A stretch of 64,000 bases of DNA, taken from assembly GCF_000282215.1 (NCBI RefSeq), contig NZ_AKJS01000005.1, forward strand, positions 56,118 to 120,117. The letters are read 5' to 3'. Under the pieces are notes generated by a model. It saw only the letters and a list, made by a program, of their open reading frames with translations, did no database searches and was not told the DNA's origin. This stretch comes from Pseudomonas sp. GM21 (lineage in GTDB: Bacteria > Pseudomonadota > Gammaproteobacteria > Pseudomonadales > Pseudomonadaceae). Made by a program: the position numbers and the translations under genes. This document shows positions 45,710 through 54,616 of the stretch, in pieces (within the stretch, counting starts at the first letter, position 1; each line of letters begins with the position of its first letter).

Positions 45710-45844
45710 GTGTTTCAAGGCGGTTCACCCCCGTAAACCCTCCTCGAAATTCCCCTCTTTTGCAGCACTCAAGGCCTTCTCGAACCTTGTGGGCGATGTT
45801 CGTCTCGTCGCCTGATCACGTCCAGTGAACAGATCTTTAATATT

Positions 45845-45890
45845 CGTTATAGGTCTAAACAAATCGATATTTATTCTTTTTAATCATTCG
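45845..45890 (-). promoter_or_regulatory. AT-rich sulfur-promoter motif upstream of lsfA
   Basis: Read on the minus strand: CGAATGATTAAAAAGAATAA, then ATATCGATTTG. The block GAATAAATAT (45867-45876) also occurs upstream of ssuE. A CysB-like activator site is inferred from shared sequence and the sulfate-starvation role of the genes. Confidence 0.4.
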
Positions 45891-45939
45891 TAAATACAGG
45901 CACAGTCGAGCTCAACAAGCACTCATCAGGAGCAGAACC

Positions 45940-46578
45940 ATGAGCCTCAGACTGGGCGACATCGCCCCCGACTTTGAACAGGATTCCAGCGCCGGCACCC
46001 TCCGTTTTCACGAATGGCTGGGCGATAGCTGGGGCGTGCTGTTTTCCCATCCGGCGGACTTCACCCCGGTCTGCACTACTGAACTGGGGTTCACCGCCAG
46101 GCTCAAGGATGAGTTTGCCAGTCGCGGGGTGAAAGCCATTGCCCTGTCGGTTGACCCGGTGGACTCGCACCACAAGTGGATCGAGGACATCAACGAAACC
46201 CAGAGCACCCTGGTCAACTTCCCGATCCTCGCCGACGCCGATCGCAAGGTGTCGGACCTTTACGACCTGATCCATCCCAACGCCAACGACACCCTGACTG
46301 TACGTTCGCTGTTCGTGATCGATCCGAATAAAAAGATTCGACTGACCATTACCTACCCGGCAAGCACCGGCCGCAATTTCCACGAAATTCTGCGGGTGAT
46401 CGATTCGCTGCAACTCACCGACCACTACAAAGTGGCCACCCCGGCCAACTGGCAGGACGGTGATGAAGTGGTGATCGTGCCGTCGCTCAAGGATGAGGAT
46501 GAAATCAAGCAGCGTTTTCCCAAGGGCTATCGTGCGGTTAAGCCTTATTTGCGCCTGACGCCGCAGCCGAACCGGTAA
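45940..46578 (+). CDS. lsfA: 1-Cys peroxiredoxin LsfA
   Basis: A 212-residue peroxiredoxin of the Prx6 class. The peroxidatic cysteine is C45 in PADFTPVCTTELG (residues 38-50), and no resolving cysteine is present. LSVDPVDSHHKWIEDI and the long C-terminal part with DGDEVVIVPSLKDEDEIKQRFPKGYRAVKPYLR fit the family. In P. putida and P. aeruginosa lsfA is induced by sulfate starvation and sits before ssuE, as here. It probably protects against oxidants arising from the FMNH2-dependent desulfonation. Confidence 0.93.
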   Translation: MSLRLGDIAPDFEQDSSAGTLRFHEWLGDSWGVLFSHPADFTPVCTTELGFTARLKDEFASRGVKAIALSVDPVDSHHKWIEDINETQSTLVNFPILADADRKVSDLYDLIHPNANDTLTVRSLFVIDPNKKIRLTITYPASTGRNFHEILRVIDSLQLTDHYKVATPANWQDGDEVVIVPSLKDEDEIKQRFPKGYRAVKPYLRLTPQPNR

Positions 46579-46583
46579 CCACT

Positions 46584-46685
46584 GATCGTTCCCACGCTCT
46601 GCGTGGGAATGCCTCTAGGGACGCTCCGCGTCCAGTGATGCGGAGCGTCACGAGCTGCATTCCCACGCGGAGCATGGGAACGATC
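46584..46685. repeat. Large palindromic repeat, copy 4
   Basis: About 102 bp, starts GATCGTTCCCACGCTCTGCG and ends GCGGAGCATGGGAACGATC. It lies between lsfA and its terminator. Confidence 0.87.
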
Positions 46686-46709
46686 ACCACAAAAGCAGCA
46701 GGGGATTTC

Positions 46710-46733
46710 AGGCCGTTTCGACGGCCTTTTTTT
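46710..46733 (+). terminator. Terminator after lsfA
   Basis: AGGCCGTTTCGACGGCCT followed by seven T residues. It separates lsfA from ssuE, so ssuE has its own promoter. Confidence 0.85.
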
Positions 46734-46768
46734 ACACCTGGAATTCAGTGATTTATATATCTCCAAAA

Positions 46769-46810
46769 CGAATAACCAAATGAATAAATATGATTTATAG
46801 ATATAACAAT
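46769..46810 (+). promoter_or_regulatory. AT-rich sulfur-promoter motif upstream of ssuE
   Basis: CGAATAACCAAATGAATAAA followed by TATGATTTATAGATATAAC. It shares GAATAAATAT with the lsfA region and ACCAAATG with the tauA-like region. It ends 75 bases before ssuE, where an activator of the CysB kind could bind. Confidence 0.45.
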
Positions 46811-46885
46811 CACCTGTTAAGGTCTCCCTCATCACAGCGAGATCGCAAACCGCGAATCGCCAACACCGTTCAAGGAATCATCTGA

Positions 46886-47479
46886 ATGCTGGTCGTCTCA
46901 CTCGGTGGCAGTCCCAGCCAACGTTCCCGTTCCGGGGTGCTGCTGGAACGCTCCCAACGCTGGTTACAAGAGCAAGGTGTGGAAGTGGTGAGTTACCAGG
47001 TTCGGGACTTCCCGGCGGAAGACTTGCTGCATGCACGCTTTGACAGCCCCAAGATCATCGACCTGCTGCAACAGATTGAAAACGCCGACGGCCTGTTGAT
47101 TGCCACACCGGTTTACAAGGCGTCGTTCTCGGGCGCACTGAAAACCGTGCTGGACCTGCTGCCCGAACGAGCACTCCACCATAAAGTCGTGTTGCCGATG
47201 GCCACGGGCGGCAGCATCGCCCACATGCTGGCGGTGGATTACGCGCTCAAGCCAGTGCTGTCGGCGTTGAAAGCCCAGGAAATGCTGCAGGGAATTTTTG
47301 CCGAAGACAGCCAGATCGCCTACGGCGAAGGCAGCGCCCAGGCGCAATTGGCACCGCAGCTTGCACAACGATTGAATGAAGCGCTGGAGCAGTTTTTCAG
47401 CGCCATGGCGAGACGACCCAAACCTCTCGACCCAAACCTGTTGAATGAACGTTTGTTGAGTGCTCGCTGGAGCATTTAA
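46886..47479 (+). CDS. ssuE: NAD(P)H-dependent FMN reductase
   Basis: A 197-residue flavodoxin-like reductase that supplies FMNH2 to the monooxygenase SsuD. The flavin phosphate loop is [20 protein letters not shown] near residue 3, and [29 protein letters not shown] is the second flavin contact. It is the first gene of ssuEADCBF, which lets the cell use alkanesulfonates as sulfur source. Confidence 0.95.
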   Translation: MLVVSLGGSPSQRSRSGVLLERSQRWLQEQGVEVVSYQVRDFPAEDLLHARFDSPKIIDLLQQIENADGLLIATPVYKASFSGALKTVLDLLPERALHHKVVLPMATGGSIAHMLAVDYALKPVLSALKAQEMLQGIFAEDSQIAYGEGSAQAQLAPQLAQRLNEALEQFFSAMARRPKPLDPNLLNERLLSARWSI

Positions 47480-47568
47480 GCCTCCCCCGAAATTGATCTA
47501 CTCACCTTACTCAGCCGCCAACGGCCAAGCAGGTGCAGCCAAAACCCAACTGCAAAAAGGAGAGCGCT

Positions 47569-48549
47569 ATGCGCACTGTCATTTTGCGTCGTGGTCTGGT
47601 CGCTCTGTTTGTTGCGGCTGTGTCCTTCGGCGCCATTACTCAAGCTCAAGCCGAGACGTTGCGAATCGGTTATCAAAAGTACGGCACCCTGGTGCTGCTC
47701 AAAGCCAAAGGCACATTGGAAAAACGCCTCGCCGCCCAAGGCGTGGACGTGCAATGGACGGAATTCCCTGGTGGCCCGCAACTGCTCGAAGGCCTGAATG
47801 TCGGCTCCATCGACTTTGGTGTCACGGGTGAAACCCCGCCAGTATTTGCCCAGGCTGCCGGCGCCGATTTGCTCTACGTCGCCTACGAACCGCCTGCACC
47901 GCACGCCGAAGCAATCCTGGTGCCGAAGGACTCGCCGATCAAATCGGTGAAGGACCTCAAGGGCAAGAAAGTCGTGCTCAACAAGGGCTCCAACGTTCAC
48001 TACCTGCTGGTCCGCGCGCTTGAAGACGCCGGCCTCAATTACACCGACATCCAGACTGTGTTCCTGCCACCGGCCGATGCCCGCGCCGCGTTCGAGCGTG
48101 GCAGCGTCGACGCCTGGGTGATCTGGGATCCGTACCAGGCGGCCGCCGAACAGCAACTGCAAGCGCACACCCTGCGCGATGGCCAGGGCATCGTCGACAA
48201 CCATCAGTTCTACCTCGCCACCAAGCCTTACGCGCAGAAAAATCCCGAGGTGATCAAGACCCTTGTCGAAGAAGTGCGCGCAGTCGGTGAATGGGCCAAA
48301 GCCAATCCTGAAGACGTCACTCAACAGGTTTCGCCCCTGCTCGGTCTGCCAGCGGACATCACCCTGACCTCAATGAAGCGCCAAGGCTTCGGCGCGATAT
48401 TCCTCACGCCTGAAGTCGTTGCCGCCCAACAGAAAATCGCCGACAGCTTCTATCAGCTCAAGCTGATTCCGAAGCAATTGAGCATCAAAGACGTGATCTG
48501 GACGCCACCGGCAACTGTTGCCCAAAGCTCAGTAACCAAAGCGCAGTAA
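47569..48549 (+). CDS. ssuA: Aliphatic sulfonate ABC transporter substrate-binding protein
   Basis: A 326-residue periplasmic protein. Signal peptide [28 protein letters not shown], then [70 protein letters not shown], typical of SsuA. AAAGGAGAGC precedes the ATG at 47569, which starts the signal properly. It delivers sulfonates to the SsuC-SsuB importer and lies 89 bases after ssuE. Confidence 0.95.
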   Translation: MRTVILRRGLVALFVAAVSFGAITQAQAETLRIGYQKYGTLVLLKAKGTLEKRLAAQGVDVQWTEFPGGPQLLEGLNVGSIDFGVTGETPPVFAQAAGADLLYVAYEPPAPHAEAILVPKDSPIKSVKDLKGKKVVLNKGSNVHYLLVRALEDAGLNYTDIQTVFLPPADARAAFERGSVDAWVIWDPYQAAAEQQLQAHTLRDGQGIVDNHQFYLATKPYAQKNPEVIKTLVEEVRAVGEWAKANPEDVTQQVSPLLGLPADITLTSMKRQGFGAIFLTPEVVAAQQKIADSFYQLKLIPKQLSIKDVIWTPPATVAQSSVTKAQ

Positions 48550-48574
48550 TCCGATTCCCTTAGGAGACCACTCC

Positions 48575-49723
48575 ATGAGCCTCAATATTTTCTGGTTCCT
48601 GCCTACCCACGGCGACGGCCATTACCTTGGCACCGCCGAAGGCGCTCGCGCCGTCGACCACGGTTACCTGCAACAAGTCGCGCAAGCGGCGGATCGTCTG
48701 GGTTTCGGCGGCGTGCTGATTCCTACCGGTCGCTCTTGCGAAGACTCATGGCTGGTGGCCGCATCGCTCATCCCGGTGACCCAGCGTTTGAAATTCCTTG
48801 TCGCCCTGCGCCCCGGGATCATTTCCCCGACGGTGGCGGCCCGCCAGGCGGCGACCCTGGATCGTCTGTCGGGTGGGCGTGCGCTGTTTAACCTGGTGAC
48901 CGGCGGTGATCCGGAAGAACTGGCCGGCGATGGCTTGTTCCTCAGCCACGAAGAGCGCTATCAGGCCTCGGTGGAATTCACCCGCATCTGGCGTCGCGTG
49001 CTGGAAGGCGAAACCGTTGATTACGACGGCCAGCACATCAGTGTGAAAGGGGCGAAGTTGCTCTATCCACCGATCCAGCAACCGCGTCCGCCGCTGTACT
49101 TCGGCGGCTCGTCGGAAGCGGCGCAAGATCTCGCGGCTGAGCAAGTGGAAATGGTCCTGACCTGGGGCGAACCACCGGCCGCTGTCGCCGAGAAGATCGA
49201 GCAAGTGCGCGCCAAAGCCGCGAAGCTCGGTCGTGCCGTGCGCTTCGGTATCCGCCTGCATGTGATCGTTCGCGAGACCAATGCCGAGGCGTGGCAAGCG
49301 GCTGACAAACTGATCTCGCATCTGGACGACGACACCATCGCCCGCGCTCAGGCTTCTCTGGCGCGCTTCGATTCCGTCGGCCAGCAGCGCATGGCCGCCC
49401 TGCATGGTGGCAGCCGTGACAACCTGGAAGTCAGCCCTAACCTGTGGGCCGGTGTCGGGCTGGTGCGTGGCGGTGCCGGTACTGCATTGGTTGGCGACGG
49501 TCCGACCGTGGCGGCTCGCGTGAAGGAATACGCGGACTTGGGCATCGACACCTTCATCTTCTCCGGTTATCCACACCTTGAAGAGTCGTACCGCGTAGCC
49601 GAATTGCTGTTCCCGCACCTCGACATCGAGCGTCCCGAGTTGCCGAAAAGCGCAGGTTACGTCAGCCCGTTCGGTGAAATGGTGGCCAACGACATTCTTC
49701 CCAAAGCCGCGTCCCAGAGCTGA
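48575..49723 (+). CDS. ssuD: FMNH2-dependent alkanesulfonate monooxygenase
   Basis: A 382-residue luciferase-like TIM-barrel monooxygenase that releases sulfite from alkanesulfonates using O2 and FMNH2 from Ssu[21 protein letters not shown] is the classic N-terminus; C55 in [10 protein letters not shown] matches the conserved active-site cysteine of SsuD, and the arginine-rich loop follows [23 protein letters not shown] precedes the ATG. Full family length. Confidence 0.97.
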   Translation: MSLNIFWFLPTHGDGHYLGTAEGARAVDHGYLQQVAQAADRLGFGGVLIPTGRSCEDSWLVAASLIPVTQRLKFLVALRPGIISPTVAARQAATLDRLSGGRALFNLVTGGDPEELAGDGLFLSHEERYQASVEFTRIWRRVLEGETVDYDGQHISVKGAKLLYPPIQQPRPPLYFGGSSEAAQDLAAEQVEMVLTWGEPPAAVAEKIEQVRAKAAKLGRAVRFGIRLHVIVRETNAEAWQAADKLISHLDDDTIARAQASLARFDSVGQQRMAALHGGSRDNLEVSPNLWAGVGLVRGGAGTALVGDGPTVAARVKEYADLGIDTFIFSGYPHLEESYRVAELLFPHLDIERPELPKSAGYVSPFGEMVANDILPKAASQS

Positions 49724-49731
49724 GGCGCGCC

Positions 49732-50514
49732 ATGAAGAAAATTACCCACAGTCTCGCGCCCTGGGCGTTGCCGGTGTTGCTGCTGGCGGTGTGGCAGTTG
49801 TCGGTGTCGGCAGGCTGGTTGTCGACACGGATTCTGCCGGCACCCATCGCGGTGATCGAAGCCGGTGTAAGCCTGGTGAGCAGCGGCGAAATCTGGACGC
49901 ACTTGGCAATCAGCGGCTGGCGCGCCGCGCTGGGCTTCACCATCGGTGGCGGTATCGGTCTGGCGCTGGGCTTCATCACCGGCCTGTCGAAATGGGGCGA
50001 ACGCCTGCTCGACAGTTCGGTGCAGATGATCCGCAACGTGCCGCACCTGGCACTGATTCCGCTGGTGATTTTGTGGTTCGGCATTGACGAGTCGGCGAAG
50101 ATTTTTCTGGTTGCGCTGGGCACGTTGTTCCCGATTTACCTCAACACCTATCACGGCATTCGCAACGTCGACCCGGCACTGGTGGAGATGGCACGCAGTT
50201 ATGGCTTGTCCGGCTTCAGCCTGTTTCGCCAGGTGATTCTGCCGGGCGCGTTGCCTTCAATTTTGGTCGGCGTGCGTTTCGCACTGGGCTTCATGTGGCT
50301 GACGCTGATCGTCGCGGAAACCATCTCCGCCAGTTCCGGTATCGGTTATCTGGCGATGAATGCCCGGGAGTTTTTGCAGACTGATGTGGTGGTACTGGCG
50401 ATTCTGCTGTACGCGGTACTCGGCAAGCTGGCCGACCTCGCGGCCCGTGGTCTTGAGCGTGTGTGGCTGCGCTGGCATCCGGCTTATCAAGTTGCCAAAG
50501 GAGGTGCGGCATGA
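49732..50514 (+). CDS. ssuC: Aliphatic sulfonate ABC transporter permease
   Basis: A 260-residue inner-membrane permease with about six hydrophobic segments (first [18 protein letters not shown]). The coupling loop is [31 protein letters not shown] near residues 150-180. It forms the sulfonate channel with the ATPase SsuB, whose start overlaps its stop as ATGA, indicating coupled translation. Confidence 0.95.
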   Translation: MKKITHSLAPWALPVLLLAVWQLSVSAGWLSTRILPAPIAVIEAGVSLVSSGEIWTHLAISGWRAALGFTIGGGIGLALGFITGLSKWGERLLDSSVQMIRNVPHLALIPLVILWFGIDESAKIFLVALGTLFPIYLNTYHGIRNVDPALVEMARSYGLSGFSLFRQVILPGALPSILVGVRFALGFMWLTLIVAETISASSGIGYLAMNAREFLQTDVVVLAILLYAVLGKLADLAARGLERVWLRWHPAYQVAKGGAA

Positions 50515-51317
50515 CGGCTCAACAACCTCCACGCCTGCTGCGCGGGATTCCGCTGGTGGTGCGCAAACTGCAAAAAACCTTCGGCTCGCGGCAAGTGCTG
50601 CGTGAGATCGATCTGCACATTCCGGCGGGCCAGTTTGTCGCCGTGGTCGGTCGTAGCGGATGCGGAAAAAGTACCTTGCTGCGCCTGCTGGCCGGTCTCG
50701 ACCAACCCACGGGCGGTGTATTGCTCGCCGGCGCTGCGCCGCTGAGTGACGCGCGAGAAGACACCCGTTTGATGTTTCAGGAAGCGCGTCTGCTGCCCTG
50801 GAAAAAGGTCATCGACAACGTCGGCCTCGGGCTCAAGGGCAACTGGCGGCCGCAAGCACTGGAAGCGCTAGAGTCCGTCGGCCTGGCCGATCGCGCCAAT
50901 GAATGGCCTGCCGCCTTGTCCGGTGGACAGAAACAGCGTGTGGCCCTGGCTCGCGCGCTGATCCACCAACCGCGTTTGCTGTTGCTCGACGAACCGCTGG
51001 GTGCGCTGGACGCCCTGACCCGAATTGAAATGCAGCAACTGATCGAGCGGCTCTGGCAGAAGCATGGTTTCACCGTGTTGCTGGTGACCCACGACGTCAG
51101 CGAAGCGGTGGCGATTGCCGATCGGGTGATCCTGATCGAAGAGGGCGAAGTCGGCCTCGACCTGCTGGTGGAGCTGCCGCGCCCTCGGGTTCGCGGCTCG
51201 CATCGGCTGGCGGCGCTGGAAACCCAAGTGCTTAATCGTGTGCTCGCACTGCCCGGTGAACCGCCGGAACCGGAACCCGTATCACCCTTGCCTACGCAAT
51301 TGCGTTGGGCGCATTAG
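50511..51317 (+). CDS. ssuB: Aliphatic sulfonate ABC transporter ATP-binding protein
   Basis: A 268-residue ATPase. Walker [10 protein letters not shown] lies near residues 46-54, the signature [15 protein letters not shown] near 135, Walker [17 protein letters not shown] near 155, and the H-switch VTHDVSEAV near 190. The start at 50511 overlaps ssuC by four bases, and AAAGGAGG precedes it. It powers the SsuAC importer. Confidence 0.95.
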   Translation: MTAQQPPRLLRGIPLVVRKLQKTFGSRQVLREIDLHIPAGQFVAVVGRSGCGKSTLLRLLAGLDQPTGGVLLAGAAPLSDAREDTRLMFQEARLLPWKKVIDNVGLGLKGNWRPQALEALESVGLADRANEWPAALSGGQKQRVALARALIHQPRLLLLDEPLGALDALTRIEMQQLIERLWQKHGFTVLLVTHDVSEAVAIADRVILIEEGEVGLDLLVELPRPRVRGSHRLAALETQVLNRVLALPGEPPEPEPVSPLPTQLRWAH

Positions 51318-51363
51318 AAGCAGCGGCAAGTTGCAAGCTCATTTCGACCTCAGGAGAAATCAC

Positions 51364-51579
51364 ATGACCATCAAAGCCATTAACGTTCGCAACCAATTCA
51401 AAGGCGCCATCAAGGAAATCGTACTGGGTGACGTGCTGTCGGAAATCGACGTGCAAACTGCGTCGGGCATCGTCACTTCGGTGATCACCACGCGCTCGGT
51501 CAAAGAGCTGGAACTGGTGGTGGGCAGTGAAGTGATTGCGTTCGTGAAATCCACTGAAGTGTCGATCGCCAAGTTGTAA
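51364..51579 (+). CDS. ssuF: TOBE-domain molbindin-like protein
   Basis: A 71-residue single TOBE domain: MTIKAINVRNQFKGAIKEIVLGDVLSEIDVQTASGIVTSVITTRSVKELELVVGSEVIAFVKSTEVSIAKL. It resembles molybdate-binding Mop proteins. In P. putida ssuF ends the ssu operon and is needed for growth on aromatic sulfonates; the exact role is unclear. It follows ssuB by 46 bases with CAGGAG ahead of the ATG. Confidence 0.9.
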   Translation: MTIKAINVRNQFKGAIKEIVLGDVLSEIDVQTASGIVTSVITTRSVKELELVVGSEVIAFVKSTEVSIAKL

Positions 51580-51600
51580 GGCGTGCGTGTGTGTTTCACA

Positions 51601-51708
51601 GATCATTCCCACGCTCTGCGTGGGAATGCAGCCCGGGACGCTCAGCGTCCCAAAGGTCGAACGCGGAGCGTCCGTTGAGGCATTCCCACGCGGAGCGTGG
51701 GAACGATC
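51601..51708. repeat. Large palindromic repeat, copy 5
   Basis: About 108 bp, from GATCATTCCCACGCTCTGCG to GCGGAGCGTGGGAACGATC. It fills the gap between convergent ssuF and the TetR gene, and its edge forms part of the TetR gene's TGA stop (51707-51709). Confidence 0.87.
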
Positions 51709-52342
51709 ATAGCGCGGCGCGCTTCGACAAATACGGCGGCAAGTACAGCCCTAAATAGGCATCAAACACCCGCATCCCTTCCTCGGCCATGCGCGGGGTG
51801 ATCTGCCCGTGTTGCTGCACCGAGCGGGCGTAGACGCGGTCGCCCAGTTCCATGGCCAATGCAAATACGTCGACGTCGGTTGGCAGCTTGGGCAATTCGA
51901 AGTGGTGATCGAAGAGCTTGTGCATCAGGTCGCCCAGTTCGATGTCGTGCTGGCGGTCGGCCTGGGTGACTTCGGTCAGGCCATGCTGGGCGAGGATCAA
52001 CTGGCGGGCGGCGGCGTCTTCGCTGTAGATCGCGAGCATGCGTTGCTCCACCAGGCGTGACAGGTCACGCCAGCCGCAGAGCGCCTCATGATCGATAGGC
52101 GCTTGCAGGCAGGCGCGGAACGCGGCGTGGACGTCGGCGGTCAGCGCTTCGAGCAGCGCCGGTACGCTGGCGAAGAAGTGGTAGACGGAGGAGGGCGGAA
52201 TCTCCGCGCGCTCGGCGACACTGTAAATCGACAGACTGCCCACGCCCTCGGCGGCCAGCAGCGTGCGGGCAGCATCGAGAATCGAATCAATCCGCGCCTG
52301 GCTGCGGGGGCGGGGTTTGCGTGGGGTGGCGAGTCGGGTCAT
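51707..52342 (-). CDS. TetR/AcrR-family transcriptional regulator
   Basis: A 211-residue repressor. The DNA-binding part is RSQARIDSILDAARTLLAAEGVGSLSIYSVAERAEIPPSSVYHFFASVPALLEAL (about residues 13-67); the rest is the variable ligand domain. ATG 52342 is preceded by AGGAGAC; the longer upstream frame runs through REP sequence. It is convergent with ssuF and not obviously tied to a target operon. The stop codon lies in a palindromic repeat, so the C-terminus may have been reshaped by its insertion. Confidence 0.88.
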   Translation of the reverse strand: MTRLATPRKPRPRSQARIDSILDAARTLLAAEGVGSLSIYSVAERAEIPPSSVYHFFASVPALLEALTADVHAAFRACLQAPIDHEALCGWRDLSRLVEQRMLAIYSEDAAARQLILAQHGLTEVTQADRQHDIELGDLMHKLFDHHFELPKLPTDVDVFALAMELGDRVYARSVQQHGQITPRMAEEGMRVFDAYLGLYLPPYLSKRAAL

Positions 52343-52405
52343 TGAAGTCTCCTGCGGGGCAGGGGGCATTGTACGAGCAGGGTTGTGTGTTGTCTGCCAG
52401 GACGC

Positions 52406-52499
52406 CATCGCGAGCAGGCTCGCTCCCACAGTTGATCTCCAGTGAACATAAATTCCGTGTACCCAGGTAATCCCTGTGGGAGCTAGCCTGCTGGCGATC
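52406..52499. repeat. REP doublet (REPIN), second half diverged
   Basis: CATCGCGAGCAGGCTCGCTC and, inverted, CCTGTGGGAGCTAGCCTGCT, separated by about 40 bases. Confidence 0.85.
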
Positions 52500-52515
52500 C
52501 GCCGCAGGCGGCCAT

Positions 52516-52558
52516 AAAAAAACGCCGTCGGCCTTATCAGCCGACGGCGTTCTTTTTT
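52516..52558 (-). terminator. Terminator after spuI
   Basis: AACGCCGTCGGC / GCCGACGGCGTT stem; the minus strand continues into TTTTTTT after the stem, fitting the end of the spuI transcript. Confidence 0.88.
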
Positions 52559-52569
52559 ACTGCAACCGC

Positions 52570-53946
52570 TTAAACGGTATGCAGGTACCAGTTGTACTCA
52601 AGGTCGGAGATGGAGTGTTCGAACTCCTCCAACTCGCTTTCCTTGCAGGCCACGAAGATATCGATGTACTTCGGATCGATGTACTTGGCCATGACTTCGC
52701 TGTCGTCCAGCTCGCGCAATGCATCGCGCAGGTTATTCGGCAGGCTTTGCTCGTTCTGCTCGTAGGAGTTGCCTTCAACGGGGGCGCCCGGCTCGATCTT
52801 GTTGGTCAGGCCGTGATGCACGCCTGCCAGGACCGAAGCCATCAGCAGGTACGGGTTGGCATCGGCGCCGGCAACACGGTGTTCGATGCGCACGGCATCG
52901 GAGGAACCGGTCGGAACGCGAATCGCCACGGTGCGGTTGTCCAGTCCCCAGCATGGCGAGTTCGGCACGTAGAACTGCGCGCCGAAACGACGGTAGGAGT
53001 TGACGTTCGGGCAGAGGAAAGCCATCTGCGCCGGCAGGGTCTCGAGCACACCGCCGATCGCGTGACGCAGTGCGGCGTTCTGCTCGGGATCCTCGCTGGC
53101 AAAAATATTTTTGCCATCTTTATCAAGAATCGAAATATGGACGTGCAGACCGTTGCCCGCCTGGCCCGGGTAGGGCTTGGCCATGAAGGTGGTGTCCATT
53201 TCATGGTCGTAGGCGATGTTTTTGATCAGACGCTTGAGCAAGACTGCGTAGTCGCAGGCCTTGATCGGGTCGGCCACGTGGTGCAGGTTGACTTCGAACT
53301 GCGCCGGGGCGCTTTCCTTGACGATCGCGTCGGCAGGGATGCCTTGCTCTTTCGCACCTTCCAGAATGTCCTGGAGGCAGTCGACGTATTCGTCGAGGTC
53401 GTCGATCAGATAGACCTGTGTCGAATGCGGGCGTTTGCCGGAGATTGGCGAGCGTGGCGGTTGTGGACGGCCGTTCACGTTCTCCTGGTCGATCAGGTAG
53501 AACTCCAGTTCGAAGGCTGCGCAGATGGTCAGACCCATCTCGTCGAACTTGGCGACCACTTGACGCAGGACTTCACGGGGATCCGCGAAGAAGGGGTCAC
53601 CTTCGATTTCGTGCATGGTCATCAACAGTTGCGCGGTAGGGCGCTTCTGCCAAGGCTCGTTGCACAGGGTGTCAGGGATTGGATAGCAGATTCGGTCGGC
53701 ATCACCGATGTCCAGGCCCAGGCCGGTGCTTTCCACCGTCGAACCATTGATATCCAGAGCAAATAGAGAGGCCGGCAGGTTGATGCCTTTCTCGTAAACC
53801 TTGTGGAGGCTGGTGCGTTCAATGCGCTTGCCGCGCACCACACCATTCATATCCGCAATCAGAAGGTCAACGTACAGAACCTCAGGATGTTCCTTAAGGA
53901 ACGCGTTCGCTTCGTTAAGCTGAACGGCACGCGGGGGTACCGACAT
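52570..53946 (-). CDS. spuI: Glutamate-polyamine ligase (glutamine synthetase type)
   Basis: A 458-residue GS-fold enzyme of the PuuA kind, joining glutamate to putrescine or another amine with ATP. Family segments: VDLLIADMNGVVRGKRIERTSL, FELEFYLIDQENVNGRP, GNGLHVHISILDKDG (metal/ATP site) and RIEHRVAGADANPYLLMASVLAG. The GS adenylylation loop is absent, which separates it from GlnA. It is divergent from the spuA-remnant/spuB operon, the same layout as spuI-spuABCDEFGH in P. aeruginosa. Confidence 0.9.
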   Translation of the reverse strand: MSVPPRAVQLNEANAFLKEHPEVLYVDLLIADMNGVVRGKRIERTSLHKVYEKGINLPASLFALDINGSTVESTGLGLDIGDADRICYPIPDTLCNEPWQKRPTAQLLMTMHEIEGDPFFADPREVLRQVVAKFDEMGLTICAAFELEFYLIDQENVNGRPQPPRSPISGKRPHSTQVYLIDDLDEYVDCLQDILEGAKEQGIPADAIVKESAPAQFEVNLHHVADPIKACDYAVLLKRLIKNIAYDHEMDTTFMAKPYPGQAGNGLHVHISILDKDGKNIFASEDPEQNAALRHAIGGVLETLPAQMAFLCPNVNSYRRFGAQFYVPNSPCWGLDNRTVAIRVPTGSSDAVRIEHRVAGADANPYLLMASVLAGVHHGLTNKIEPGAPVEGNSYEQNEQSLPNNLRDALRELDDSEVMAKYIDPKYIDIFVACKESELEEFEHSISDLEYNWYLHTV

Positions 53947-54224
53947 GATGCAACACCTTTGTTGTTAAAAATATCAATCATTGATCTCTTCGGATTCCAG
54001 TCAACCCGAACGGCATGCCGAAGTCAAGCGAGGCCTTTTTTGCCCTAAAAAAGCGCTCGTAAGGCTTTTTTGAGGCACTTTGGGGCGTTTTTATGCCTTT
54101 GAACGCTTTGGCTACCGCAGGCTTGAGCGGGGCGTGTTGTATTTTTTACGGGGGTGTTGTGTAAAAAAATGAACAAGGCTAAGCTCGATTCAAACCCATA
54201 ACACCAATAATACCGGGGTGCTTC

Positions 54225-54608
54225 ATGTCTCGCCTGCCGTTAATCGGCGTCACCGACTGCTCTACGCAGATCGGTCTGCATGCTTATCACATCAGTGGCG
54301 ACACCTGCGTCCGCGCAGTGCCCTCAGCGGCTGCGGACCTGGCGGTAATCCTGTCATCCATGACGGATAGACTGTCTCCGTCCGATATTCTGGACGGCCT
54401 TGATGGCACCCCCATTACGGTTACTTCATTCAATATAGAACCGATTCACAATAGCGGCCCGACTATCGCTAGTGATGCTGCACGTCCGGCGTTTGCTGCA
54501 CGATGCGGAAAAAATCACGATAGCCTGTCCAAGACACCCGTTTCAACGCGACGCCGACGCGTCAATCATTGCCTGACGCATGAACGCGGCAGGAAACTCA
54601 ACGCCTAG
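54225..54608 (+). pseudogene. spuA: Remnant of spuA (gamma-glutamyl-GABA hydrolase), centre deleted
   Basis: The frame begins MSRLPLIGVTDCSTQIGLHA, the N-terminus of SpuA/PuuD class-I amidotransferases, and stays recognisable to about residue 80 (FNIEPIHNSGP). After that the catalytic core is gone: no CRG nucleophile and no His-Glu pair. Near the 3' end another frame (+1) gives QRDADASIIA followed by TGA at 54574-54576, which looks like the C-terminus of intact SpuA. So about 150 central codons have been lost and the ends put out of frame. The relic sits where spuA belongs, just before spuB. It cannot be an active hydrolase. Confidence 0.8.
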
Positions 54609-54616
54609 AGGCATTT

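Noticed and set aside
46739..46885. Small gene between the lsfA terminator and ssuE
   Set aside because: The AT-rich stretch contains no open frame with a ribosome site; it is better explained as the ssuE promoter region.
53947..54224. Sigma-54 promoter for the spu operon
   Set aside because: TTGGCTACCGCAGGCTTGA looks similar to a -24/-12 element, but the GG to GC spacing is wrong by one base and no enhancer-binding regulator is adjacent.
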